Source: Chara braunii
Taxonomy: Eukaryota > Streptophyta > Charophyceae > Charales > Characeae
NCBI GenBank assembly: GCA_003427395.1
Contig: BFEA01000065.1
Span: 3,184,244-3,231,328 of the forward strand
Direction of reading: 5' to 3'
Length of the DNA: 47,085 nt
The stretch's first letter is position 1, and the number at the start of each line of letters is the position of its first letter. The notes beneath the pieces were generated by a model that was not told the DNA's origin, did no database searches, and was given only the letters and a program-made list of their open reading frames with translations. Positions 39,518 through 47,085 of this stretch are shown piece after piece. The position numbers and the translations under genes were made by a program.

Positions 39518-42500
39518 TTACTCTGCAGGCATCTTTCCTTTTCGTTCTCGTTCATAGCCTACAATCACTTGAGGTGCTGTTCTCATGAGTTCCTCTCGTG
39601 TGAACCAACGATCTTCATTGGGATCGAGGTGATGTCTGAAGCTCACACGATACTGCCTTCTCGGTTTAGGAGGGCGCCCTCTGCCTGATGGTCGAGGAAC
39701 AGGCATCATTCGATGCTCCACAATCTGATCGATGTCCACCTCGCCGTCCATGGTTGGGGGCAGCATTGATCTTCTTGAAGGAAACTGCTCCGTAGCAGCG
39801 AAAGGTGCCAACTTGGAAGCATGGAACACAGGGTAAGTGCGTAGGTGTGTAGGAATACGGATCATGTATGAAGGCCCATCTGGTTGATCCCTTACAATGT
39901 CCAAGATCTCCCAGGGCCCAAAATACTGTGGCATCAATTTTCTGGATATTTCCATCTCTTGACCTAGTTCAGATGACTTTACGCAAACTCTATCACCTAC
40001 CTGAAAGTTAGAGGGCCGTCTATGCTTATTTGCAGATGCGATCATAGCATCCTGAGGCTTCCTAATATGTTCAACGGCCTGCTGCAGCATCTGTTCATAT
40101 TTGACAGCAAAATCTATGTTGCTAGGTGCTGCAGTGGGTTGTCTTTCTGGTAGCAAAAAGTCAAGTGCAGTTTTGGGCTTCCAACCAAGATGTAACTGGT
40201 TGGGAGTCATACCGGTAGCACTATGCACAGCGTTGTTGTACAGGCTGGCGACGAGCGGTAACTTCTCGTCCCAGTCATCCTGACCTGGATTAATATAATG
40301 TCTAAGCAGGTGTTGTACTACTCGGTTCATCTGTTCTGCCTGGCCATTTGACTCAGGGTGATTCCCTGAGGTCATTTGGAGTTTTGTGCCCATCTGTTCA
40401 GCGGTTGACTGCCACAGTTCACTTGTGAATCTCACATCCCTATCACTAACGATAGATGTAGGCAAACCGAAATCACGTACCCAATTATCCATAAACAGTT
40501 TGATGACGTGGCCAGTTTTAGCACTTTCAGGCATAGCGATTAGTCNNGCATANTTAGAAAAACGATCCACTATAACGAAGATGTGTCTCTTTCCAGACCT
40601 GCTGGTCACAAGGGTGTCCATAAAATCCATAGACACACTCTGACCTGGTCCTTCAGGAATCGGCAAGGGCTTGATTAGCCCAAGCGGTGCCTGGGTTCTT
40701 GGTTTGTCCCTTTGACAAACCTGGCAGGTTTTTGCATCTAACATCGTAGAGGGCCACCGGAATCTCTGTACTAAGTTCGCTGATGTCTTCTTGTATCCAA
40801 AATGACCAGTTGCATCATGGCATTCTCCTAAAAATAAAGTACGCAAAGACTCAGTACTGGGAACACACAGTCTTTTATTCCCTGCCTTTTCAAGAAACAA
40901 CAAGCCGTCTACCATCGTAAATCCGCCCAAAGTCTTTTTATCCTTTGCCTTGAATCTACGGATGATCTCAGACATAACTGGATCTTGCTGATAGGCGTCC
41001 ACCAATGATCGAGTCAAATCGCTAGATATGCCAAACTCAGTCACTAGTGCGCCCAGATAATCCGCCTGGCGAGATAACGCATCCGCCACTTTGTTGCACT
41101 CTCCCTTGATTGGATCAAGTTGATAGTCATACATGTCTATCACTTGTATCCCGCGCTTGAGTGCGTCAGAGAGTACTTCCTGAGTCTTGATCCAGCGCAA
41201 GGTCTCATGGTCAGATCTCACATAGAAGAATCTGCCAAGGAGATAGTGTCTCGAATGTACCAGCGCTTTGTACAGGGCATAGAGCTCACGCTCATAAGTG
41301 GACTTAGCTAGTTTCTGAGATGACATATTTTTGCTCATGTACTCGATAGGTCTTAACTTGGGCCCCTCCTTTTGCGCAAGGACCGCGCCTATGCCATATT
41401 GGTTGGCGTCTGTGGTCACGACAAACGGCTTATCAGGATCAGGAAGTTTACGAACCTCATAGTGTGTCAGGGCGTACTTCAGTTTCCTAAAGGCCGCCTC
41501 ACACTCTTCAGTCCACTCCCAAGGGGTGTCCAGTCGAGTTAGATCTGTCAATGGGAAAGCTATAGTACTATAGTTCTTCACAAACGGACAATAGTAGCCC
41601 GTCATCCCCAAAAACGATCTGACCTCAGTAACAGTCTGAGGTCTGGGCCAGTCACGTATGCTGACCACTTTGGCATCATCCGGCCTCAATCCATCAGCTG
41701 AGATTTCATGACCCAGGTACAAGATCTTGGTGCGACCAAACTCACATTTCTCCAAGTTAACCTTGTACTGGTGCTGTCTTAGGAGACCTAGCACTTTTTT
41801 CAAGTTCTCAACGTGCTCCTCTACAGTCCTACTAAAGATGAGAATATCGTCGAGGTACACGACGATAAACTTGTCTAAGTAGTCATGAAAAATCATNTTC
41901 ATCGCGTGCTGGAACGTACCAGGTGCATTGCATAGTCCAAAGGGCATCACCACAAACTCGTATAGACCGTACCTGGTCTGAAATGCGGTTTTGTGCTGAT
42001 CCTCAGGCCTAATGGCAATTTGATGGTATCCGGACTTCAGATCTATCTTGGTGAAGTACCAGCATCCCTACACTCTATCCAAAAGGTCGTCAATGTGGGT
42101 TAGGGGCTCCGCGTTCTTAACGGTGATGGCATTGAGGCCCCTATAGTCAATGCACATCCTCAAGGTACCTCCCTTCTTCGGTACGAATAGGACTGGAGCG
42201 CCGTAAGGGGAGGTACTAGGCCGAATCCATCCCTTCTCTGTGAGCTCCTTGAGCTGGCGGCGAAGCTCATCTAACTCCGCAGGAGACATCCTATAGATTC
42301 GTCCTCTAGGCACCTTGGTACCTGGGACAACCTCTATTGCATGGACAACCTCCCTTTCCACCACGCCTGTGGGCTCCTCAAAAAGGTCTGAATATTGTGC
42401 GACTACTGATTCTATCTCTGGGGGTGTTTGAACGACCTCCCCTTTCTCAGAGACAAATACTAGATACATGCCCTCCTCGCGATTCTGCTTATAATAGTTA

Positions 42501-42967
42501 TAGAAGGATGATGCACACATGCACCCGTAGTTTTCTATTAGACTGCTAGCTTTGAACTTTTGCAATCTAACAGATCTACTGTTGGGCAATTTGTGAATCA
42601 ATACCTTTCTATCCCAGTCAAACTGCGGTTGCACGACCTCGAGGAAGTACATACCTAGGAGCATATCAAAGGGCAGTTCGTCGCTAACTAGGAAGGAGAT
42701 TTTATGACTCACTTCCCCTCCTCCATAGGAGAAGGTACAGACTATGTCCTTGACATCGTCTTTTACCAACATTTGGTGCTTGTTGGCCAGCGTAGAAGCT
42801 ACAGTTCTGCTAAGCCGCTGCACTTGGTCCCCTAAGCGCAATCTATCCACACAAGCACGACTGATGAAATTTCGCGTAGAGCCTATGTCTGCGAAGGCGC
42901 CCACTTTTCGGCCACCTACATCAACTTCTACCACGAAATGTTCACCCTTTGGACCTTTACTGATCAT
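39518..42967 (-). pseudogene. pol: chromovirus pol: protease, RT, RNase H, integrase, chromodomain
   Basis: One frame of 1,149 codons has a single stop, TAG at 42,070-42,068, in the RT domain. Protease is at residues ~1-110; its active site reads DIGST (42,889-42,875) where DTG/DSG is required. RT has [20 protein letters not shown] and catalytic YLDD (41,857-41,846). RNase H is near 41,430-41,190 (TDANQYGIGAVLA, YERELYAL, SDHETL). Integrase has a His/Cys zinc region, MDFMD, SDRD and NGQAE as the DDE triad, then KLMPQYFGPWEIL (GPY/F). The C-terminal 70 residues (VDIDQIVEHR...QYRVSF...DRWFTREEL) fit a chromodomain, which targets integration to marked chromatin. Ns at 40,546-40,547, 40,553 and 41,897. 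Confidence 0.9.
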
Positions 42968-43001
42968 TGCCCAAGAGTCCCAGGGGTCCTTCCCTGACCA
43001 C

Positions 43002-43330
43002 TCAGTCTCTTAACTCCTTTAGGGCCTCAGACACATCTCTCGAACAGAGCGTCGGTGGGTCCGAATGTGTCTGTGGGGCGATACGTGGGTCTCTAGCCTT
43101 GGCCAACGCCTGAAGTGGGGAAGGCAACGTTACCACTTCAGCGCGAGTAAGAGTGGCTAGAACTCCTACTGGCCCGGGGTGTTTCCTTGTGAAGTGCTCG
43201 CAGAAGCACCGCCAGAGTTCGAAGAAAGTCCCACCACCGTTGGTGAGGCTACCCTCGTTAAGACTTTCTTGCCTCGGCACGTTCGAGACGTGTGGCCATA
43301 GTTGCCACAGTTCATGCATGTGCCCCTAGC
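43002..43330 (-). pseudogene. gag-pol junction with CCHC zinc knuckle, frameshifted
   Basis: CMNCGNYGHTSRTC (about 43,318-43,277) is a canonical C-x2-C-x4-H-x4-C knuckle of Gag nucleocapsid. Frame changes before and after it break the link to both gag and pol: stops follow in the knuckle frame near 43,165, while another frame reads on to KELRD just before the pol frame. The spacer is Ser/Thr-rich. This 500-bp stretch is the most damaged part of the element. Confidence 0.75.
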
Positions 43331-43503
43331 AACTCGGTCCCTTCACACCTCATACTCTAAACCAAGTTTTACCCATGCGGGTGTTCCTTGGTCGCCCTGA
43401 CCCGTGGACCGTACTACCTTCTTCTCCCCGGTCCCCCTAGCCTTTTCCTTGATGGGTGCCACGACTCCCCCATCCGAAGTCTCACTAGCCCCATCTTGCT
43501 CTG

Positions 43504-45102
43504 TCACCTCCCCAAGGTCTGGGAAATCGTCAACTCCGTCGTTTGACCATCATGGTCAACGAACATCAACTGACCCTTCTTCTTCCAGTGTTGGGGAAGT
43601 CTCTTCCTACCATCATGAGATGCCAGATGCGCGGATCCTAGCTTTGTCTCTATGTCCAGAGCTTTTTTACTAAAAGTAGCGAAGCTGTGCTGTTCGACAT
43701 AGGCTTCATCAACCAGCTTGGTCCTTACCTCAGCAGGTAGGCACCTTAGGTAATCCGTCAGGAGAACCTGCTGGTCAAAACGCACACCAGGTACCACGAG
43801 TAAATGTTCTACGGTGTTCGTCAGCTCTCTAACATTCTTGAATCTGCGGGAACAAAGATTGTTGATAGCATCGGTGGCCTTCTGAGCCCCTTGCGGGTCA
43901 TGCCACCTGTTATACACGGACCGTACGAACTCCTCCAATGACTGGGCCTGTGCCCAGGCATCGAAGTTTTGACCGTAGCCCTGCGGCTGCACTAAGCCAT
44001 TCAACCAGCGAGTTGCTGACCCTTCTAAAAAGGAGGCAGCCACTACAACTTTCTGCTTTGGCCTGGTGAGCTTGTGCCTCACATAAGTAGGCACAGTCCT
44101 CACCCAAGTGTCTAAGTCCTCATCCTTCTTCCTATCACCAGAGAAGGGCTTGGGACTCATCAAAGGTATCTTAGGCATCCACTGCATAGGCTGCATGGGC
44201 CCAGGGGCTTGCTGCAACGGCTGCATAGCCACTGAAACAGGCTGTTGCACACTAACCTACGCCTGGCTTGACAGTGGGACTGTAGTAACCACTGTCGTAG
44301 ATGGTACGACCGAGACTCTATGAACCGGACCACTAGTTGCTACTAAACCACCTGGAGGGGGTATGCCAGACATAGGAGAGAAAGTCGGCCATGTGTGTTG
44401 CGGCATCGATGAAGGACCCGCACCTGCAGGGGGAACTACAGCAAACTGTGGCTGCCTCATCATTGTACGAGGATCCCGAAGTTCAGCCAGGATTTGTTTC
44501 TGGCCTGCAACCAATTCGGCCAGCAATTCCTGCTGGACATTTTGCGCTTCTGCCACCGATAGTAAAGCATTACGCAGCACACGGACAACAGGGTCTAATG
44601 CCGCCTCATCTAGTCCTTCCAGCCTGCCTAACTCCTCTCTTCTACTACCTAGTCTAGCTTTTCTCAGGATTGCTTTCCTTCTTCTCTCTGCTGCCTCGTC
44701 CAATTGCCGTTGTAGCTCATCCTGAAGTTCTTCTGCTTGCCGGATTTCTAAATCCTCCAGCATGAGTTGAGTCTGCTGGCTGACTCGCAAGCTAGCAATC
44801 TGACTAATTAACCCCTGAGAACCACTCTGACTGACTCCTGGCGAAGTGGACTGTGTAGAGGTTTGCGACATAGATGAGGTAGCCATGGTTGCACCGGTGC
44901 TAGTTGAAACTCTAGTCCTGGCACTATCCTCAGCTGCCCTCGCTCTTCTTGCTGCTGCTCTCTCTCTAGCCTCTCTCTGCAATCTTCTCTCGTCTCCTGG
45001 ACCTAACTCCAAGAATGTCAAGGGTCGACTACGGGCAGTCCCACTAGTAGTCCTACGGTTGTCCACTAACAACTCCTCCTCACTAGTGCTTGCATCACTC
45101 AT
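43504..45102 (-). pseudogene. gag: chromovirus gag with one internal TAG
   Basis: ATG at 45,102 opens 532 codons in one frame, interrupted only by TAG at 44,259-44,257. Order: acidic/Ser-rich start, Arg/Ala/Glu coiled-coil (~residues 95-215), Pro/Met/Gln-rich linker, then a capsid-like retrotransposon gag domain (WVRTVPTYVRHKLTRPKQKV, GSATRWLNGL, AQSLEEFVRSVYNRWHDP, LRCLPAEVRTKLVDEA). The zinc knuckle follows in a shifted frame. Copy 2 keeps only the N-terminal third. Gag would package element RNA into particles. Confidence 0.85.
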
Positions 45103-46366
45103 GAGCCACAGTGTGTGTGATCTAAACTAGAATCCACACTGAATCCTACCTTAGCCAGACACACAACCGATTATGAAACACAACTAATTTCGGTCGGATG
45201 GAACAGAAACAGTTAGGTGATATAGTAACAACTAATGTCAGATCCTACATGAAATATCATATCTTATTTTAGATTATCCTAGAACAGATTGCTATACAAC
45301 AAAGATCTAATTTGTCTGTAGCCGTCTGTCAGTTGTTAGTCAAGTCTGTAACAACTAGATAATCAAAATAAAAATAACATCTCCTGTTGGAGATGTATGC
45401 TTGATGGCAGATTGTCTGTTGATTGCCACTGCGAGCAGTTACCGGAATCCCCCCTCCCCCTGTATCCTTCTTGAGTGGTCACTTTGTGTCAACGTCCTGA
45501 GCATCTGGTTGAGCAGCGTGTCTGAAGGTGTGCAATCCGGCCCACCCCTGTGCCCCAAGTCAACGCCGAACCTGTCAGCCCCTGCACTTTATTTACCCTC
45601 GCATGCAACGAGCCTTACACCCGGTTGATCTGGCTGATCAGGAGGGATTTAAGGAGAGTCCCCATCTCCTCAGGAATTATTCAACGTCGCAGACAGGACA
45701 ACGATCACAACCAGATTCAATTCTGAGTCCCCAGCCAGAAATGTTTAAAGACGGTCTGGTAAGCGTCTGTCAAAGGGCTGGCATGCCCTGCATGACCTCT
45801 ATTGCGCAAGCAGCAGAACCAAGGACTTGCGGCAAAGCATGCGTGTACTAGTCCCAGCGGGTTGGCATGGTGACCGTGACCCGAGTGCTTCGTCCAGGGC
45901 ACTTCAGAGGCTTCGCCCGTCTCCCACCAGCTTGCTGCCCAGGAAGAATGTCGACTCTCAAGGTTGAGCGCTCGCGACACCTCACATCGAGAGGACTCTC
46001 AAGACAGAACTCACTTCCTCACGGTAAGTAGTAACAAAGAGGGTAGATAAGGAAGAGAGCAACGTACCTCATAAATGCTGCCCCCAACCATAGATTTCTC
46101 ACCGACAACCTGATGTGCAATTATGATGACTTGTCTTTGCCTTGGCACAACCAACAGCAGAATGCGGTTCCACCTCGGCTTAATATGCCACATCAGCGAG
46201 CTCTCATCATCCAGCATACACCCCGTATGTCACCATATAGCTCCCTGGCGCGCCCACACTACCCTGGGCCGCCTAATGTTCAACGCCAATGCCTTATCAC
46301 TGCCCCACACCTCATGCGAAGCACCAATAGCTATTGCGAAGAACCAATGAAGCGCAATATGAACCA
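45103..46366 (-). other. chromovirus leader with possible splice donor
   Basis: 1.26 kb between primer site and gag, without long coding frames. On the element strand ATGAG|GTACGTTGC (~46,070) matches a 5' splice site and is kept in copy 2 (~17,790). A branch-like CTAAC with pyrimidine tract (~45,215) and AG dinucleotides lie just upstream of the gag ATG. Leader splicing is inference. Confidence 0.55.
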
Positions 46367-46378
46367 GCTCTGATACCA
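46367..46378 (-). promoter_or_regulatory. primer-binding site, initiator tRNA-Met
   Basis: GCTCTGATACCA on the plus strand, TGGTATCAGAGC on the element strand: an exact match to the primer site of most plant Ty3 and copia elements. Three bases separate it from the LTR. Confidence 0.9.
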
Positions 46379-46381
46379 AAT

Positions 46382-47085
46382 TGCAAGGAAAATAAGCAAC
46401 AGCGAGATGACAGATCCAGATTACACCATCACATAAAAAGCCAGATAGTCACACTGTGTCCAGAGAGCAGCATTGCACCAATAATACACCAATGGAGGTT
46501 CGTAGTACTGAAAACCAATGTCATGGAGAGCTTTCTCTCTCCTTCAGCAACACAAGAGTCCAGTCCCTTCACACTCCTACTTGGCGCTCAGCGCCCAGCC
46601 TACTCCTACACAGCTATGATCAGCCTAATAATTGACAATGCAACTGTTGACATCAGCGGCAACCCGAAGTACTTGAAGATGTTGCCCATATGCTGACCAT
46701 CGCCAATACAAGGTAAGTGCCCTCACATCATCATCATCATCATCCTTCGCCCTTCCCTGACTTAACACCCACACCTGTCTCTTGCACCCGAAGACCACCC
46801 CTGCGCCTCACTGTGTATCCAAGCCGAGCCCGCTATGGAGGCTGGCTATGGCGCTGCCCTCAGCAGCGCCCTGCTCCCACACACGACCGCACGTGCGCAG
46901 CCTCTTGCTCCAATGCCGGTAGCCAGCCCGCGAGCAATCGCTCCAGCAGCGCTGCCGCCAGCCAGCAAGTGACCGAATGAGGCTGCCAGCGGAGAGCTCT
47001 TTCCTTTATGGAAAGAGCTGGCCTGCTTGCCCTGCCTGGCTGCCCTGGCCTGGGCCCAGAAGCTTCCGGAAGGCCCCAGGAGGCT
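46382..47085 (-). repeat. chromovirus 5' LTR, partial at window edge
   Basis: Starts TGCAAGGAAAATAAGC on the plus strand and is cut by the window end after ~704 of an expected ~1,000 bp. It is uninterrupted at the ACGT where the other LTR carries the 7.77-kb insertion, which proves that insertion. It contains AAGGTAAGTG on the plus strand (~46,709). Confidence 0.9.

Larger units (their letters stand above)
30706..47085 (-). mobile_element. Ty3 chromovirus, large copy, LTR split by a 7.77-kb insertion
   Basis: In minus sense it has a 5' LTR (running off the right edge, down to 46,382), primer site, leader, gag, protease-RT-RNase H-integrase-chromodomain and polypurine tract. The 3' LTR is in two halves (39,477-38,989 and 31,222-30,706). 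Without the insertion the visible element is ~8.6 kb, and about 300 bp of 5' LTR lie outside the window. Coding regions are nearly continuous, with few stops and one frameshifted stretch between gag and pol. It is a degenerate but recently active-looking copy. Confidence 0.9.

Noticed and set aside
1-47085. CRISPR arrays, rRNA or tRNA genes, bacterial operons
   Set aside because: No regularly spaced identical repeats, no rRNA or full tRNA structures, and the content is clearly eukaryotic transposons.

Overview
The window looks like a gene-poor, transposon-packed piece of a streptophyte (green-plant lineage) nuclear genome. The evidence is a short run of the plant-type telomere unit TTTAGGG, chromodomain-bearing Ty3 elements primed by initiator tRNA-Met, L1-type LINEs with poly-A tails and 13-15 bp target-site duplications, and PIF/Harbinger- and mariner-type MITEs. 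A charophyte alga such as Chara is my best guess, but that is inference from repeat style, not a database match. No complete host gene is visible. One 66-codon, phase-0 candidate exon (25,547-25,744) is the best trace of host coding sequence. Gaps, single Ns and a 94-bp artefactual-looking duplication show this is a draft assembly.

Layout. 1-477: poly-A and a miRNA-precursor-like foldback. 478-10,668: a ~359-bp Tourist-like MITE broken by two L1-type LINEs, one in each terminal inverted repeat: a 5'-truncated 2.3-kb copy (492-2,775) and a 7.5-kb copy with ORF1 and ORF2 (3,133-10,646). The second LINE is itself interrupted by a 1.3-kb retroposon. 10,669-12,996: a hairpin-rich SINE-like copy hit by a 105-bp TA-target MITE, unclassified sequence, and a second copy of the retroposon. 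12,997-14,444: LTR, primer-binding site and stub leader of a second LTR family, with an N gap. 14,445-19,100: an internally deleted, apparently recombinant Ty3 chromovirus on the minus strand. 19,101-28,510: LINE fragments, SINE-like copies, a 203-bp palindromic foldback, microsatellites and the candidate exon. 28,511-30,705: a second copy of the LTR family, with (TGAT)n and tandem repeats.

30,706 to the right edge: a nearly complete minus-strand Ty3 chromovirus (gag, protease, RT, RNase H, integrase, chromodomain). Its left LTR is split at 31,222/38,989 by a 7.77-kb insertion with TG...CA ends and a 4-bp ACGT duplication. That insertion carries no transposon protein I recognise, only several unidentified open frames; it is the least explained part of the window.

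The strongest candidate for something undescribed is a dispersed, A-tailed, SINE-like element. Its copies (6.2, 11.1, 12.9, 22.3, 24.2, 24.5, 26.0 and 27.4 kb) share a series of small hairpins in which paired positions change together, and one hairpin resembles a tRNA T-arm. A second theme is decay: the three key lesions of the large chromovirus all fit C-to-T change at CAG, and its LTRs differ almost only by transitions.
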